Assembly (NCBI RefSeq): GCF_009708215.1
Contig: NZ_CP046175.1
Span: 1,178,001-1,242,000 of the forward strand
Length of the DNA: 64,000 nt
Reading direction: 5' to 3'
Source: Occultella kanbiaonis
Lineage (GTDB): Bacteria > Actinomycetota > Actinomycetes > Actinomycetales > Beutenbergiaceae
Position 1 is the stretch's first letter, and the number at the start of each line of letters is the position of its first letter. Under the pieces are notes generated by a model. It ran no database searches. It saw only the letters and a list, made by a program, of their open reading frames with translations, and was not told the origin of the DNA. Below, in pieces: positions 50,432 through 61,735 of the stretch. The position numbers and the translations under genes were made by a program.

Positions 50432-52546
50432 GTGGCACTCGACGTGCTGACCGACCTCACCAAGGTCCGCAACATCGGCATCATGGCCCACATCGACGCC
50501 GGCAAGACCACCACGACGGAACGCATCCTGTTCTACACGGGGGTCAACCACAAGCTCGGCGAGACGCACGATGGCGCGTCGACCACCGACTGGATGGAGC
50601 AGGAGAAGGAACGCGGCATCACCATCACCTCCGCCGCGGTGACCTCCTTCTGGGACGGCAACCAGATCAACATCATCGACACCCCGGGTCACGTCGACTT
50701 CACGGTCGAGGTGGAGCGTTCGCTGCGCGTCCTCGACGGTGCCGTTGCCGTGTTCGACGGCAAGGAGGGTGTCGAGCCGCAGTCCGAGACGGTGTGGCGC
50801 CAGGCCGACAAGTACGACGTGCCGCGCATCTGCTTCGTCAACAAGATGGACAAGCTCGGTGCCGACTTCTACTACACGGTCGAGACCATCGTGAAGCGCC
50901 TCGGCGCGAAGCCGCTGGTCATGCAGCTGCCGATCGGCTCCGAGAGCGAGTTCGTCGGCGTCGTCGACCTGGTCACCATGAAGGCCTTCGTGTGGCCCGG
51001 TGACTCCAAGGGCGACGTGACGATGGGTGCTGCGTACGAGACCCAGGAGATCCCCGCCGACCTGCTCGAGCGAGCCGAGCAGTACCGCGCCCAGCTGGTC
51101 GAGGACGTCGCCGAGGCGTCCGACGAACTCATGGAGAAGTTCCTGGAGGGCGAGGAGATCAGCATCCCCGAGCTCAAGGCCGGCATCCGCAAGATGACGA
51201 TCAACTCCGAGGCCTACCCGGTGTTCTGTGGCTCCGCCTTCAAGAACCGTGGTGTGCAGCCGATGCTCGACGCGGTCATCGACTACCTGCCGTCCCCGAT
51301 CGACGTGCCGCCGATGATCGGCCACGACCCGAAGGACGAGACGGTCGAGCTGACCCGCGCGCCGTCGGAGTCCGAGCCGTTCTCCGCGCTCGCGTTCAAG
51401 ATCGCGTCGCACCCCTTCTTCGGGACCCTGACCTTCATCCGCGTGTACTCCGGTCTCGCCCACCCCGGCGACCAGGTCATGAACACGACCAAGGGTCGCA
51501 AGGAGCGCATCGGGAAGCTCTTCCAGATGCACGCCAACAAGGAGAACCCGGTCGACGAGGCCCACGCGGGCCACATCTACGCCGCGATCGGGCTCAAGGA
51601 CACCACCACCGGTGACACCCTGGCCGCCCTTGACGCGCCGATCGTGCTCGAGTCGATGTCCTTCCCGGACCCGGTCATCTTCGTGGCGATCGAGCCGAAG
51701 ACGAAGGGTGACCAGGAGAAGTTGTCCACGGCCATCCAGAAGCTCTCGGCCGAGGACCCGACGTTCACCGTCTCCCTCAACGAGGACACCGGCCAGACCG
51801 AGATCGGCGGCATGGGCGAGCTCCACCTGGACATCCTGGTGGACCGCATGCGTCGCGAGTTCCGCGTCGAGGCGAACGTCGGCAAGCCGCAGGTCGCCTA
51901 CCGCGAGACGATCCGCCGCAAGGTGGACAAGCTCGACTACACCCACAAGAAGCAGACCGGTGGCTCGGGCCAGTTCGCCAAGGTCCAGATGTCCTTCGAG
52001 CCGCTCCAGAGCGAGGCCGGCGAACTCTACGAGTTCGACAACAAGGTCACCGGGGGCCGCATCCCGCGGGAGTACATCCCCAGCGTCGACGCCGGTGTGC
52101 AGGACGCCCTGCAGGTCGGCGTGCTCGCCGGCTACCCGCTCGTGGGCATCAAGGCGACCCTGTTGGACGGCGCGTACCACGACGTCGACTCCTCGGAGAT
52201 GGCCTTCAAGATCGCCGGCTCGATGGCACTGAAGGAAGGCGTCAGGCGCGCCGACCCGGTGCTCCTGGAGCCGGTCATGGACGTCGAGGTGCGCACGCCC
52301 GAGGAGTACATGGGCGACGTCATCGGCGACCTGAACTCCCGCCGCGGCCAGATCCAGTCGATGGAGGACGCGAGCGGCGTTAAGGTGGTTCGCGCCTTGG
52401 TGCCGTTGTCGGAGATGTTCGGCTACATCGGCGACCTGCGGTCCAAGACCCAGGGTCGTGCGGTGTACTCGATGCAGTTCAGCAACTACGCCGAAGTGCC
52501 TCGGAATGTCTCCGAGGAGATCATCAAGAAGACCCGGGGCGAGTAG
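50432..52546 (+). CDS. fusA: Elongation factor G
   Basis: 704 residues, full-length EF-G. GTPase motifs [33 protein letters not shown] and NKMDK are all present, followed by domains II-V ([18 protein letters not shown] near the end). GTG 50432 has AGAGAG upstream. Catalyses translocation. Third gene of the str operon, 79 bases after rpsG. Confidence 0.98.
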   Translation: MALDVLTDLTKVRNIGIMAHIDAGKTTTTERILFYTGVNHKLGETHDGASTTDWMEQEKERGITITSAAVTSFWDGNQINIIDTPGHVDFTVEVERSLRVLDGAVAVFDGKEGVEPQSETVWRQADKYDVPRICFVNKMDKLGADFYYTVETIVKRLGAKPLVMQLPIGSESEFVGVVDLVTMKAFVWPGDSKGDVTMGAAYETQEIPADLLERAEQYRAQLVEDVAEASDELMEKFLEGEEISIPELKAGIRKMTINSEAYPVFCGSAFKNRGVQPMLDAVIDYLPSPIDVPPMIGHDPKDETVELTRAPSESEPFSALAFKIASHPFFGTLTFIRVYSGLAHPGDQVMNTTKGRKERIGKLFQMHANKENPVDEAHAGHIYAAIGLKDTTTGDTLAALDAPIVLESMSFPDPVIFVAIEPKTKGDQEKLSTAIQKLSAEDPTFTVSLNEDTGQTEIGGMGELHLDILVDRMRREFRVEANVGKPQVAYRETIRRKVDKLDYTHKKQTGGSGQFAKVQMSFEPLQSEAGELYEFDNKVTGGRIPREYIPSVDAGVQDALQVGVLAGYPLVGIKATLLDGAYHDVDSSEMAFKIAGSMALKEGVRRADPVLLEPVMDVEVRTPEEYMGDVIGDLNSRRGQIQSMEDASGVKVVRALVPLSEMFGYIGDLRSKTQGRAVYSMQFSNYAEVPRNVSEEIIKKTRGE

Positions 52547-52565
52547 TCCCACAGGTCGACCCTGT

Positions 52566-52594
52566 TTCACCATCACCAAACCGACCCGTAGGAT
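52566..52594 (+). promoter_or_regulatory. tuf promoter
   Basis: -35 TTCACC (52566-52571), 17-bp spacer, -10 TAGGAT (52589-52594) in the 123-bp gap between fusA and tuf. It would give tuf transcription apart from the str operon. Confidence 0.5.
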
Positions 52595-52669
52595 CGCTCA
52601 GCCTCAGTGGGGCGACAGCCAGTCACCCCAGATGCTGCGTACAACTACCCAAGTTCCAGGAGGAACCAA

Positions 52670-53860
52670 GTGGCGAAGGCCAAGTTCGAGCGGACCAAGC
52701 CGCACGTCAACATCGGCACGATCGGTCACGTCGACCACGGCAAGACGACGCTGACCGCTGCCATCTCCAAGGTGCTCGCTGACAAGTACCCCGATCTCAA
52801 CACATTCGCCTCGTTCGAAGAGATCGACAACGCTCCCGAGGAGCGTCAGCGCGGTATCACGATCAATGTCTCCCACCAGGAGTACCAGACGGAGAAGCGC
52901 CACTACGCGCACGTTGACGCCCCCGGTCACGCTGACTACATCAAGAACATGATCACCGGTGCCGCGCAGATGGACGGCGCGATCCTCGTGGTCGCGGCGA
53001 CCGACGGTCCGATGGCCCAGACCCGCGAGCACGTGCTGCTCGCCCGCCAGGTGGGCGTGCCCTACCTGCTCGTCGCGCTCAACAAGTCCGACATGGTCGA
53101 CGACGAGGAGATCCTCGAACTCGTCGAGCTGGAGGTCCGCGAGCTGCTGTCGAGCCAGGAGTTCGACGGCGACAACGTGCCTGTCGTGCGGGTCTCCGCG
53201 CTGAAGGCCCTCGAGGGCGACCCGGTCTGGGTCAAGTCCATCGAGGAGCTCATGGACGCCGTGGACGAGAACGTCCCGGACCCGGTCCGCGACATCGAGA
53301 AGCCCTTCCTCATGCCGATCGAGGACGTCTTCACCATCACCGGGCGCGGCACCGTCGTCACCGGTCGTGTGGAGCGTGGCCAGCTCAAGGTCAACGAGGA
53401 GGTGGAGATCGTCGGTATCCGTGCGCCGCAGAAGACGATCGTCACCGGCATCGAGATGTTCCGGAAGCTGCTCGACACCGCTGACGCGGGCGAGAACGTC
53501 GGTCTGCTGCTCCGCGGCACCAAGCGCGAGGACGTCGAGCGCGGCCAGGTCGTCGCCAAGCCGGGTTCGATCACCCCGCACACCGACTTCGAGGCTCAGG
53601 TCTACATCCTGGCCAAGGACGAGGGCGGCCGTCACAACCCGTTCTACGCGAACTACCGTCCGCAGTTCTACTTCCGTACCACGGACGTCACCGGCGTCAT
53701 CACGCTGCCCGAGGGCACCGAGATGGTCATGCCCGGTGACAACACCGAGATGACGGTCGCGCTGATCCAGCCGATCGCCATGGAAGAGGGCCTCGGCTTC
53801 GCCATCCGCGAGGGTGGCCGGACCGTCGGCTCCGGTCGCGTGGTCAAGATCATCAAGTGA
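52670..53860 (+). CDS. tuf: Elongation factor Tu
   Basis: 396 residues. [36 protein letters not shown] and NKSD are the GTPase motifs; domain 2 begins [18 protein letters not shown], and the end [14 protein letters not shown] is typical. Delivers aminoacyl-tRNA to the ribosome. GTG 52670 follows CAGGAGGAA. It is closed by a strong terminator. Confidence 0.98.
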   Translation: MAKAKFERTKPHVNIGTIGHVDHGKTTLTAAISKVLADKYPDLNTFASFEEIDNAPEERQRGITINVSHQEYQTEKRHYAHVDAPGHADYIKNMITGAAQMDGAILVVAATDGPMAQTREHVLLARQVGVPYLLVALNKSDMVDDEEILELVELEVRELLSSQEFDGDNVPVVRVSALKALEGDPVWVKSIEELMDAVDENVPDPVRDIEKPFLMPIEDVFTITGRGTVVTGRVERGQLKVNEEVEIVGIRAPQKTIVTGIEMFRKLLDTADAGENVGLLLRGTKREDVERGQVVAKPGSITPHTDFEAQVYILAKDEGGRHNPFYANYRPQFYFRTTDVTGVITLPEGTEMVMPGDNTEMTVALIQPIAMEEGLGFAIREGGRTVGSGRVVKIIK

Positions 53861-53889
53861 TCCTCCGCTGGGCGTGAGCCCAGCACCGA

Positions 53890-53922
53890 CGAAGGGCCCG
53901 CCGGTCACCGGTGGGCCCTTCG
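53890..53922 (+). terminator. tuf terminator
   Basis: Stem CGAAGGGCCCGCCGG with its complement, one wobble pair, loop TCA, 30 bases after the tuf stop. Confidence 0.8.
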
Positions 53923-54006
53923 TCATGCCGCCGTCGTGGCCGCGGCCGCCACGGGGAGAAGCAGAGGTGCCCATCCCCGGCCCCGCCACGGAGCGGTCCA
54001 TGCCAG

Positions 54007-54012
54007 TACGCT
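54007..54012 (+). promoter_or_regulatory. -10 element (TACGCT) for leaderless gene after tuf
   Basis: TACGCT, then seven bases, then ATG 54020: a leaderless layout. Confidence 0.45.
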
Positions 54013-54019
54013 GGCCCGC

Positions 54020-54391
54020 ATGGGATGGTTCACACAGGGGAATGACGTCAAGGGACCGACGCCGGCAGAGGCGGAGTCGCTATGGGACGCCGAGGCGCCC
54101 GAGGCGGGCCTCGGCTCGGCGACGCTGAAGCTCATGGACGCGTTCCAGGTCCCCGGCAGCGGCACCGTGTTCACCGGCCAGGTGGTCAGTGGCACGTTCC
54201 GGGTGGGGCAGCAGGTCATCATCACCGGTAGGGCCGGCTTCGCGCGGGGCACCATCGGCGAGATCTCGGTGGGGCAGGAGCGCCCCGAGTCTGCCGGGGT
54301 CGACAAGTACATCAGTTTCAATGTCGCGAACCTGAGCCTTCGGGTCGAGATCCTCGGCCTGGACGAGAACGCGACGGTCACCGGACTCTGA
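54020..54391 (+). CDS. Small protein resembling EF-Tu domain 2
   Basis: A 123-residue protein of unknown function. Residues about 37-115 ([31 protein letters not shown]..) align by eye with domain 2 of EF-Tu ([26 protein letters not shown]), a beta-barrel, without any GTPase domain. The first 35 residues are charged and lack similarity. It follows tuf and its terminator, and has its own leaderless-type start, so it is expressed apart from tuf. It could bind RNA or a translation partner; that is a guess. The frame upstream to 53936 is open but has no similarity. Confidence 0.6.
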   Translation: MGWFTQGNDVKGPTPAEAESLWDAEAPEAGLGSATLKLMDAFQVPGSGTVFTGQVVSGTFRVGQQVIITGRAGFARGTIGEISVGQERPESAGVDKYISFNVANLSLRVEILGLDENATVTGL

Positions 54392-54661
54392 GCCGGCGGG
54401 CTCGACCCGGCCGCTGCCCTCGCGCGCAGGCGGGTGCGGGACGGCTGACCCGACGCAACCACACCGCGCACCGTGTGAGGGCACCACGAGGCGCCGTGAC
54501 GGTGCCGTGCGCACCGCGGGACCGCCGCACGCCGTGGGCGCGCCCACCAGCGGCGCCGCAGGCACGCTGGTAGCGTGTCGGGAACGACCCGAGAGGCGAC
54601 CGGCACTGCCAGCGGTGACCTCCGCCGTCGGGCCCTGTGGCGTAGCCCACCGGGGCCCGAC

Positions 54662-54691
54662 TTGGGATCTGCCCCTGACCTGTGGCAGACT
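54662..54691 (+). promoter_or_regulatory. Possible S10 operon promoter
   Basis: TTGGGA (54662-54667) and CAGACT (54686-54691), 18 bp apart, in the 571-bp gap (54392-54962) before rpsJ. No gene is visible in that gap, so a long leader is likely. Confidence 0.35.
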
Positions 54692-54902
54692 GTTCAGGTT
54701 GCCTCGTGCGAGGGGTGCAGGACACGCGTGTGCGTAGGTCGGTGAAGCCGGCCCGTCGCAGACACGGCGAGTTCGGCTCTCGACCGGGCATCCGACCCAG
54801 ATCGATTCGATTGACTGGCCCACGGGGCAGGCGGACGGATCACACAAGTCATCTTCCGACCCACACCAACCGGTGTACGGCGGTGGGGTGCGTCGCCAAG
54901 CG

Positions 54903-54925
54903 CGACACGCCCGAGCGCGGGGGTC
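54903..54925 (+). promoter_or_regulatory. 23-nt leader element shared with rpsL operon, copy 2
   Basis: Identical to 49390-49412. Here it ends 37 bases before the rpsJ ATG. Confidence 0.6.
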
Positions 54926-54962
54926 GGTCAGTTGGTACTAAGAGAGAGAGTCAGACGACGCC

Positions 54963-55271
54963 ATGGCGGGACAAAAGATCCGCATCCGGCTCAAGTCCTA
55001 CGACCACGAGGTCATCGACAGTTCGGCGCGCAAGATCGTCGACACGGTGACTCGCGCTGGTGCGACGGTCGTGGGCCCGGTGCCGCTGCCAACCGAGAAG
55101 AACGTGTTCTGCGTCATCCGTTCTCCGCACAAGTACAAGGACAGCCGCGAGCACTTCGAGATGCGCACGCACAAGCGGCTGATCGACATCGTGGACCCGA
55201 CGCCGAAGGCCGTGGACTCGCTCATGCGACTCGACCTGCCGGCTGACGTCAACATCGAGATCAAGCTCTGA
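54963..55271 (+). CDS. rpsJ: 30S ribosomal protein S10
   Basis: 102 residues, [21 protein letters not shown], with the [18 protein letters not shown] core. Also the partner of NusB in antitermination. AGAGAGAGAG lies upstream of ATG 54963. First gene of the S10 operon, preceded by a long leader. Confidence 0.97.
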   Translation: MAGQKIRIRLKSYDHEVIDSSARKIVDTVTRAGATVVGPVPLPTEKNVFCVIRSPHKYKDSREHFEMRTHKRLIDIVDPTPKAVDSLMRLDLPADVNIEIKL

Positions 55272-55281
55272 GGACTCAGTC

Positions 55282-55947
55282 ATGACTTCAACTCCCCAGC
55301 AGTCCGAGCGCGCCGTCAAGGCCATCCTCGGCACGAAGCTCGGCATGACCCAGGTGTGGGACGACGCCGGTCGTCAGATCCCGGTCACCGTCGTGCAGGT
55401 GGGCACCAACGTCGTGACCCAGATCCGCACGGTGGACAAGGACGGCTATTCGGCCGTTCAGCTCGGCTTCGGCCAGATCGACCCGCGCAAGGTCACGCAG
55501 CCCCTGCGGGCACGTGCCGACCAGGCGGGCATCACCCCGCGTCGGCACGCGGCCGAGTTCCGCACCTCCGACGCCGAGTCCTACGAGGTCGGCCAGGAGC
55601 TGACCGCGCAGACCTTCGAGTCCGGTACCCGTGTCGACGTGATCGGCACCACCAAGGGCAAGGGCTTCGCCGGTGTGATGAAGCGTCACGGCTTCCACGG
55701 CGTCGGCGCCTCCCACGGTGCGCACCGTAACCACCGCAAGCCCGGCTCGATCGGTGGGGCCTCCACCCCGTCGCGCGTGTTCAAGGGCGTGCGGATGGCC
55801 GGCCGGATGGGCCACGACCGCCAGACCACCCAGAACCTGACCATCCACGCCGTGGACGCCGAGAAGGGACTGCTGCTCATCACGGGCGCCGTCCCCGGCC
55901 CCAAGGGCGGGCTCGTCGTGGTTCGCACCGCCGTGAAGGGGGCGTGA
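55282..55947 (+). CDS. rplC: 50S ribosomal protein L3
   Basis: 221 residues. [15 protein letters not shown] near the start and the tip loop [19 protein letters not shown] identify it. The first dozen residues ([12 protein letters not shown]) are a short variable tail. Ten bases after rpsJ. Confidence 0.97.
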   Translation: MTSTPQQSERAVKAILGTKLGMTQVWDDAGRQIPVTVVQVGTNVVTQIRTVDKDGYSAVQLGFGQIDPRKVTQPLRARADQAGITPRRHAAEFRTSDAESYEVGQELTAQTFESGTRVDVIGTTKGKGFAGVMKRHGFHGVGASHGAHRNHRKPGSIGGASTPSRVFKGVRMAGRMGHDRQTTQNLTIHAVDAEKGLLLITGAVPGPKGGLVVVRTAVKGA

Positions 55948-55952
55948 GCGTC

Positions 55953-56645
55953 ATGACCGACGCAACCGTGATCGACGTCATCGACGCCAAGGGCAAGAAG
56001 TCCGGCTCGGTGGATCTCCCCTCGGAGATCTTCGACGTCCAGACGAACGTGCCGCTGATCCACCAGGTCGTCGTCGCGCAGCTCGCCGCGGCCCGCCAGG
56101 GCACGCACAAGGTCAAGACCCGCGGCGAGGTCCGCGGTGGTGGCCGCAAGCCGTACAAGCAGAAGGGCACCGGCCGCGCCCGTCAGGGTTCGACCCGCGC
56201 CCCCCAGTTCGCCGGTGGTGGCGTCGTGCACGGGCCGGTCCCGCGCGACTACAGCCAGCGCACCCCCAAGAAGATGAAGGCCGCCGCCCTGCGTGGCGCG
56301 CTCTCCGACCGGGCCCGCGCGCAGCGTGTGCACGTGGTGAGCTCCTTCGTCACCGACGGGACGCCGTCGACCGCCACCGCGGTCGCCGTGCTCGCAGGTG
56401 TCGCCTCCTCGCGCCACGTCCTCGTGGTGCTCGAGCGCCAGGACGAGCTGAGCTGGAAGAGCCTGCGCAACGTGCCCACGGTGCACCTGATCTACCCGGA
56501 CCAGCTGAACACCTACGACGTGCTGGTGAGCGACGACGTGGTCTTCACGTCGGGCGCCTACGACGCCTTCGTGGCCGGCCCCGCACAGGGCCGTGGCGCG
56601 ACCGCCGTCGCCAGCTCGACCGAGGTCGAGGAGGAGCAGAAGTGA
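55953..56645 (+). CDS. rplD: 50S ribosomal protein L4
   Basis: 230 residues. [20 protein letters not shown]-type loop ([20 protein letters not shown]) and [22 protein letters not shown] are typical. ATG 55953 has GGGGG about 11 nt upstream; GTG 55944, which overlaps the rplC stop, is the alternative but is too close to that site. A C-terminal Ala/Glu tail is slightly longer than usual. Confidence 0.95.
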   Translation: MTDATVIDVIDAKGKKSGSVDLPSEIFDVQTNVPLIHQVVVAQLAAARQGTHKVKTRGEVRGGGRKPYKQKGTGRARQGSTRAPQFAGGGVVHGPVPRDYSQRTPKKMKAAALRGALSDRARAQRVHVVSSFVTDGTPSTATAVAVLAGVASSRHVLVVLERQDELSWKSLRNVPTVHLIYPDQLNTYDVLVSDDVVFTSGAYDAFVAGPAQGRGATAVASSTEVEEEQK

Positions 56646-56944
56646 GCGCAGCACTCAAGGACCCGCGCGACGTCGTGATCTCCCCGGTCGTCTCCGAGAA
56701 GAGCTACAACCTTCTCGACGAGGGCAAGTACACCTTCCTGGTGGACCCGCGCTCGAACAAGACCGAGATCAAGATCGCCATCGAGCAGATCTTCAACGTC
56801 AAGGTCGAGTCCGTGAACACGATCAACCGCAAGGGCAAGACGCGCCGGACGCGTTTCGGGACGGGCAAGCGCAAGGACACCAAGCGCGCCATCGTCACGT
56901 TGCGTGAAGGCAGCATCGACATCTTCGGCGGAGCGGTCGGCTGA
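56642..56944 (+). CDS. rplW: 50S ribosomal protein L23
   Basis: 100 residues, with [20 protein letters not shown] and [16 protein letters not shown]. Lines the exit tunnel and docks trigger factor and SRP. GTG 56642 overlaps the rplD stop (GTGA). Confidence 0.96.
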   Translation: MSAALKDPRDVVISPVVSEKSYNLLDEGKYTFLVDPRSNKTEIKIAIEQIFNVKVESVNTINRKGKTRRTRFGTGKRKDTKRAIVTLREGSIDIFGGAVG

Positions 56945-56984
56945 CGCCGGCGGTCGCACCAGAACAGATTGAGGATCTAATCCC

Positions 56985-57821
56985 ATGGGAATCCGTAAGT
57001 ACAAGCCGACGACGCCGGGCCGCCGCGGTTCGTCCGTTGCCGACTTCGTCGAGATCACCCGCACGACGCCGGAGAAGTCGTTGGTCCGTCCGCTCACCAA
57101 GAGCGGTGGCCGCAACTCCTCGGGCCGGATCACGGCACGGCACATCGGTGGTGGACACAAGCGCGCCTACCGCGTGATCGACTTCCGTCGTCACGACAAG
57201 GACGGCGTGCCGGCGAAGGTCGCGCACATCGAGTACGACCCGAACCGGACCGCGCGCATCGCGCTGCTGCACTACGCCGATGGGGAGAAGCGCTACATCC
57301 TCGCCCCGGTCAAGCTGAAGCAGGGTGACCGCATCGAGAACGGCGCGGGCGCCGATATCAAGCCAGGTAACAACCTGCCGCTGCGCAACATCCCCGTCGG
57401 TACCGTCATCCACGCGGTCGAGCTCAAGCCGGGCGGTGGCGCGAAGATCGCTCGTTCCGCCGGTTCGTCGGTCCAGCTCGTCGCGAAGGACGGCCCGTAC
57501 GCACAGCTGCGGATGCCCTCCGGCGAGATCCGCAACGTCGACCTGCGCTGCCGCGCCTCCATCGGTGAGGTCGGCAACGCCGAGCAGTCCAACATCAACT
57601 GGGGCAAGGCCGGCCGGATGCGGTGGAAGGGCAAGCGCCCGACCGTCCGTGGTGTCGCCATGAACCCGGTCGACCACCCCCACGGTGGTGGTGAAGGTAA
57701 GACCTCCGGTGGACGTCACCCGGTCAGCCCCTGGGGCCAGACCGAGGGCCGTACCCGCCGTCCGAACAAGCCGAGCGACAAGCTCATCGTGCGCCGTCGC
57801 CGTACCGGCAAGAAGCGCTGA
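56985..57821 (+). CDS. rplB: 50S ribosomal protein L2
   Basis: 278 residues: [32 protein letters not shown], and the peptidyl-transferase-proximal [18 protein letters not shown] with its conserved His. Full length, 40 bases after rplW. Confidence 0.98.
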   Translation: MGIRKYKPTTPGRRGSSVADFVEITRTTPEKSLVRPLTKSGGRNSSGRITARHIGGGHKRAYRVIDFRRHDKDGVPAKVAHIEYDPNRTARIALLHYADGEKRYILAPVKLKQGDRIENGAGADIKPGNNLPLRNIPVGTVIHAVELKPGGGAKIARSAGSSVQLVAKDGPYAQLRMPSGEIRNVDLRCRASIGEVGNAEQSNINWGKAGRMRWKGKRPTVRGVAMNPVDHPHGGGEGKTSGGRHPVSPWGQTEGRTRRPNKPSDKLIVRRRRTGKKR

Positions 57822-57839
57822 TAGGGAGACGACGACGAG

Positions 57840-58121
57840 ATGCCTCGCAGTCTGAAGAAGGGTCCCTTCGTGGACGGCCACCTGCAGAAGAAGGTGGACG
57901 TACAGAACGAGAAGGGCACGAAGAACGTCATCAAGACCTGGTCACGTCGGTCGGTCATCACCCCCGACTTCCTGGGTCACACCTTTGCGGTACACGACGG
58001 TCGCAAGCACGTCCCGGTGTTCGTCACCGAGTCGATGGTCGGCCACAAGCTGGGGGAGTTCGCCCCGACGCGCACGTTCCGTGGGCATGAGAAGGACGAC
58101 CGCAAGGCGCGTCGTCGCTGA
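57840..58121 (+). CDS. rpsS: 30S ribosomal protein S19
   Basis: 93 residues, [19 protein letters not shown] with [20 protein letters not shown] and the [13 protein letters not shown] end. AGGGAGACGACGACGAG precedes the ATG. Confidence 0.97.
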   Translation: MPRSLKKGPFVDGHLQKKVDVQNEKGTKNVIKTWSRRSVITPDFLGHTFAVHDGRKHVPVFVTESMVGHKLGEFAPTRTFRGHEKDDRKARRR

Positions 58122-58173
58122 TCTCGTGACACGCGAACTCACCAAGCACACTCTTTGAGAAGGCAGGACATCG

Positions 58174-58542
58174 ATGGAAGCCAAGGCGCAGGCGCGGTTC
58201 GTGCGCGTCACGCCCCAGAAGGCCCGGCGCGTCGTGGACATCATCCGCGGCAAGCAGGCCGATGAGGCCGTGGCCGTGCTCCGATATGCCCCCCAGGCGG
58301 CGGCGGAGACCGTACGCAAGGTAGTGGAGAGCGCGGTCGCCAACGCCCGCGTGAAGGCCGAGCTCGCCTCGGTCGCATTCAACGAGGGCGACCTGGTCAT
58401 CGCAGAGGCGTTCGTGGATGAAGGTCCCACGCTGAAGCGGTTCCGGCCGCGTGCCCAGGGACGGGCCAACCAGATCCTCAAGCGCACGAGCCACATCACC
58501 GTGATCGTGGCTGAGCGACAGACCAAGGGAGGGGCTCGCTGA
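58174..58542 (+). CDS. rplV: 50S ribosomal protein L22
   Basis: 122 residues: [20 protein letters not shown] and the beta-hairpin region with [20 protein letters not shown]. Its stop overlaps the rpsC start (TGATG). Confidence 0.97.
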   Translation: MEAKAQARFVRVTPQKARRVVDIIRGKQADEAVAVLRYAPQAAAETVRKVVESAVANARVKAELASVAFNEGDLVIAEAFVDEGPTLKRFRPRAQGRANQILKRTSHITVIVAERQTKGGAR

Positions 58543-59354
58543 TGGGCCAGAAGGTCAACCCCACAGGGTTCCGGCTCGGCATCACCACCGACCACCGGTC
58601 CCGCTGGTTCGCTGACTCCACCAAGGAGGGGCAGCGTTACCGCGACTACGTCCGCGAGGACGTCGAGATCCGCAAGCTGATGGCCACCGGCCTCGAGCGC
58701 GCCGGCATCTCCAAGGTCGAGATCGAGCGCACCCGCGACCGGGTCCGCGTCGACCTGCACACCGCTCGCCCGGGCATCGTCATCGGGCGTCGCGGCGCGG
58801 AGGCCGACCGCCTGCGCGGTGAGCTGGAGAAGCTCACGGGCAAGCAGGTGCAGCTGAACATCCTCGAGGTGAAGAACCCCGAGATCGACGCTCAGCTCGT
58901 CGCCCAGGGCATTGCCGAGCAGCTCGCCTCCCGCGTCTCCTTCCGTCGTGCGATGCGCAAGGGCATGCAGTCCGCGCAGCGCGCCGGTGCCAAGGGCATC
59001 CGGGTGCAGTGCTCGGGCCGCCTCGGTGGCGCCGAGATGAGCCGTAGCGAGTTCTACCGTGAGGGTCGGGTGCCGTTGCACACCCTCCGGGCGTACGTGG
59101 ACTACGGCTTCTTCGAGGCGCGCACCACCTTCGGTCGCATCGGCGTGAAGGTGTGGATCTACAAGGGCGACATGACCGAGAAGCAGTTCGCTGCCGACCA
59201 GGTCAACTCCGGCCCCCGCGCCCCCCGTGGTCGTGGCGACCGTGGGGACCGTCCGCGTGGCCGTCGCACCGACGCACCTTCGACGCCAGCCGCCGAAGCC
59301 CCCGCATCCACCCCCGCCGCGGCTCCGGCCGGCGGCACCGAGACGGAGGCCTGA
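58542..59354 (+). CDS. rpsC: 30S ribosomal protein S3
   Basis: 270 residues: [22 protein letters not shown] domain with [18 protein letters not shown], and [25 protein letters not shown]. The C-terminal 50 residues are an Arg/Pro/Ala-rich extension common in actinobacteria. Part of the mRNA entry tunnel. Confidence 0.97.
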   Translation: MGQKVNPTGFRLGITTDHRSRWFADSTKEGQRYRDYVREDVEIRKLMATGLERAGISKVEIERTRDRVRVDLHTARPGIVIGRRGAEADRLRGELEKLTGKQVQLNILEVKNPEIDAQLVAQGIAEQLASRVSFRRAMRKGMQSAQRAGAKGIRVQCSGRLGGAEMSRSEFYREGRVPLHTLRAYVDYGFFEARTTFGRIGVKVWIYKGDMTEKQFAADQVNSGPRAPRGRGDRGDRPRGRRTDAPSTPAAEAPASTPAAAPAGGTETEA

Positions 59355-59357
59355 GCC

Positions 59358-59777
59358 ATGCTCATCCCCCGGCGCACCAAGCACCGTAAGCAGCACCACC
59401 CCACCCGGCGTGGCGCGGCCAAGGGCGGCACGAACGTCACCTTCGGTGACTTCGGCATCCAGGCCGTCGAGCCCGCCTACGTGACGAACCGCCAGATCGA
59501 GGCTGCTCGTATCGCCATGACCCGCCACATCAAGCGTGGCGGCAAGGTGTGGATCAACATCTTCCCCGACCGTCCTATCACCAAGAAGCCGGCCGAGACC
59601 CGCATGGGTTCCGGTAAGGGTTCGCCCGAGTGGTGGGTCGCCAATGTCAAGCCCGGCCGAGTTCTGTTCGAGCTCGCCGGTGTGAACGAGGAGCTTGCTC
59701 GCGAGGCCCTGCGCCGCGCGCAGCACAAGCTCCCGATGAAGACGCGTTTCGTGCGTCGCGAGGGTGGTGACGCGTGA
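59358..59777 (+). CDS. rplP: 50S ribosomal protein L16
   Basis: 139 residues, [19 protein letters not shown] with the [20 protein letters not shown] segment that orients the A-site tRNA. Three bases after rpsC. Confidence 0.97.
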   Translation: MLIPRRTKHRKQHHPTRRGAAKGGTNVTFGDFGIQAVEPAYVTNRQIEAARIAMTRHIKRGGKVWINIFPDRPITKKPAETRMGSGKGSPEWWVANVKPGRVLFELAGVNEELAREALRRAQHKLPMKTRFVRREGGDA

Positions 59778-60019
59778 TGGCTATCGGATCCAAGGAACTG
59801 GCGCCGTCCGAGCTCGACGGCATGGACAGCGAGCGCCTGGTCGCCGAACTGAAGAAGGCCAAGCAGGAGCTGTTCAACCTGCGCTTCTCCTCGGCCACCG
59901 GTCAGCTCGAGGACCACGGTCGGCTGAAGACGGTGCGTCGCGACATCGCACGCATCTACACGATCCTGCGCGAGCGTGAGCTCGGCATTCGTACCGAGCC
60001 CACCGCCGACGCGAAGTGA
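59777..60019 (+). CDS. rpmC: 50S ribosomal protein L29
   Basis: 80 residues: [16 protein letters not shown], then [20 protein letters not shown] and the second helix. ATG 59777 shares a base with the rplP stop; GTG 59774 is an alternative start one codon earlier. Confidence 0.95.
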   Translation: MAIGSKELAPSELDGMDSERLVAELKKAKQELFNLRFSSATGQLEDHGRLKTVRRDIARIYTILRERELGIRTEPTADAK

Positions 60020-60033
60020 ACGAGGCAACGACA

Positions 60034-60324
60034 ATGAGCACTCCCACCACCCCCGAGACCGGGGCCGAGACGGCACGCGCCGATCGCAAGGTTCGCCGCG
60101 GCTACGTGGTCAGCGACAAGATGGACAAGACCGTCGTGGTCGAGGTCGAGGACCGGGTCAAGCACCCGCTCTACGGCAAGGTCATGCGTCGCACCAACAA
60201 GGTCAAGGCCCACGACGAGGCGAACGAGGTCGGCATCGGTGACCTCGTGCTGATCATGGAGACTCGTCCGCTGTCCGCCAGCAAGCGGTGGCGGGTCGTC
60301 GAGATCCTCGAGAAGGCCAAGTAG
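60034..60324 (+). CDS. rpsQ: 30S ribosomal protein S17
   Basis: 96 residues: after a variable Thr/Glu N-terminus comes [20 protein letters not shown] and [16 protein letters not shown] 60034 has GAGG 8 nt upstream; GTG 60016, overlapping the rpmC stop, is possible. Last gene of the S10 operon. Confidence 0.95.
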   Translation: MSTPTTPETGAETARADRKVRRGYVVSDKMDKTVVVEVEDRVKHPLYGKVMRRTNKVKAHDEANEVGIGDLVLIMETRPLSASKRWRVVEILEKAK

Positions 60325-60326
60325 GA

Positions 60327-60363
60327 CTGCCGCAGCCCGGGTGCACGCACCCGGGCGCGGCAA
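60327..60363 (+). terminator. Hairpin between S10 and spc operons
   Basis: Stem CCCGGGTG / CACCCGGG around CACG, extended by TGCCGC and GCGGCA on the outside, in the 109-bp gap between rpsQ and rplN. Confidence 0.55.
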
Positions 60364-60433
60364 CTGACAACCCATCCGTTCGGCAAGGCTCGCCCGAGTG
60401 CGAGAACCGGCACGACAACAGGAGTAGATCCAC

Positions 60434-60802
60434 ATGATCCAGCAGGAGTCGCGACTCAAGGTCGCCGACAACACGGGTGCCAAGGAGATCCTTTGCATCC
60501 GCGTTCTCGGCGGTTCCGGTCGTCGCTACGCCGGCATCGGCGATGTCATCGTCGCCAGCGTCAAGGACGCGATCCCCGGCGGCAATGTGAAGAAGGGCGA
60601 CGTCGTCAAGGCGGTCGTGGTTCGTACGGTGAAGGAGCGCCGGCGTCCGGATGGCTCCTACATCCGTTTCGACGAGAACGCAGCGGTGATCCTCAAGGCT
60701 GACGGCGAGCCGCGTGGCACGCGCATCTTCGGCCCGGTGGGTCGCGAGCTGCGCGATAAGAAGTTCATGCGCATCGTCTCGCTCGCACCGGAGGTGCTGT
60801 AA
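60434..60802 (+). CDS. rplN: 50S ribosomal protein L14
   Basis: 122 residues, [20 protein letters not shown] with [21 protein letters not shown] and the end [10 protein letters not shown]. First gene of the spc operon; AGGAGTAG lies upstream of the ATG. Confidence 0.98.
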   Translation: MIQQESRLKVADNTGAKEILCIRVLGGSGRRYAGIGDVIVASVKDAIPGGNVKKGDVVKAVVVRTVKERRRPDGSYIRFDENAAVILKADGEPRGTRIFGPVGRELRDKKFMRIVSLAPEVL

Positions 60803-60804
60803 CC

Positions 60805-61149
60805 ATGGCAAAGGTCAAGAAGGGCGACCTGGTGGTCGTCATCGCAGGCCGCGACAAGGGCCAGCAGGGCCGTGTCCTCGAGGTCCTGGTCGACTCCGAC
60901 CGGGTGATCGTCGAAGGTGTGCAGCGCGTTCAGCGCCACACGAAGGTCGCGCAGTCCCAGCGGGGCTCGCGCACCGGCGGCATCGAGACCATCGAGGCCC
61001 CGATCCACATCAGCAACGTGATGGTCGTGGACCCGGAGACCAAGAAGGGCTCAAGGGTCGGCTACCGCACGGAAGAGGTCGAACGTGACGGCCGCACCCG
61101 CACGCAGCGGGTCCGCGTCGCCAAGCGTTCCGGTAAGGACATCTCATGA
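60805..61149 (+). CDS. rplX: 50S ribosomal protein L24
   Basis: 114 residues with the KOW motif [21 protein letters not shown]. Initiates large-subunit assembly. Two bases after rplN; its stop overlaps rplE. Confidence 0.97.
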   Translation: MAKVKKGDLVVVIAGRDKGQQGRVLEVLVDSDRVIVEGVQRVQRHTKVAQSQRGSRTGGIETIEAPIHISNVMVVDPETKKGSRVGYRTEEVERDGRTRTQRVRVAKRSGKDIS

Positions 61150-61730
61150 GCACCGTCACCGAATCGGGCACGGACAGCACCGTCGTGCTGCCGCGGCTCA
61201 AGCAGAAGTACCGCGAGGAGATCGTCGCGGGCCTGCGCGAGGAGTTCTCCCACGGGAACGTCAACCAGGTGGCCGGTCTGACCAAGATCGTCGTCAACAT
61301 GGGTGTGGGGGACGCCGCTCGTGACTCCAAGGTCATCGAGGGCGCCATCCGCGACCTGACCGCGATCACAGGGCAGAAGCCGCAGACCACGCGAGCGCGC
61401 AAGTCGATCGCCCAGTTCAAGCTGCGCGAGGGCCAGCCGATCGGCGCACACGTCACGATCCGTGGCGACCGCATGTGGGAGTTCCTGGACCGCCTGCTCA
61501 CGTTCGCGCTGCCCCGGATCCGCGACTTCCGCGGCCTGTCCCCGAAGCAGTTCGACGGGAACGGCAACTACACCTTCGGCCTCACGGAGCAGTCCATGTT
61601 CCATGAGATCGACGTCGACAAGATCGACCGGGTGCGCGGCATGGACATCACGGTCGTGACGACCGCAACCACGGACGAAGAGGGTCGCTCGCTGCTGCGT
61701 CGGCTCGGCTTCCCGTTCCAGGAGGCCTGA
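61146..61730 (+). CDS. rplE: 50S ribosomal protein L5
   Basis: 194 residues: [28 protein letters not shown], and [20 protein letters not shown]. Binds 5S rRNA. ATG 61146 overlaps the rplX stop (ATGA). Confidence 0.97.
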   Translation: MSTVTESGTDSTVVLPRLKQKYREEIVAGLREEFSHGNVNQVAGLTKIVVNMGVGDAARDSKVIEGAIRDLTAITGQKPQTTRARKSIAQFKLREGQPIGAHVTIRGDRMWEFLDRLLTFALPRIRDFRGLSPKQFDGNGNYTFGLTEQSMFHEIDVDKIDRVRGMDITVVTTATTDEEGRSLLRRLGFPFQEA

Positions 61731-61735
61731 GTCGG

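Noticed and set aside
50375-52579. Reverse-strand open frame opposite fusA
   Set aside because: Antisense shadow of EF-G.
53890-54019. Gene remnant of a second tuf after tuf
   Set aside because: The downstream gene has its own start and N-terminus, and matches domain 2 only loosely.
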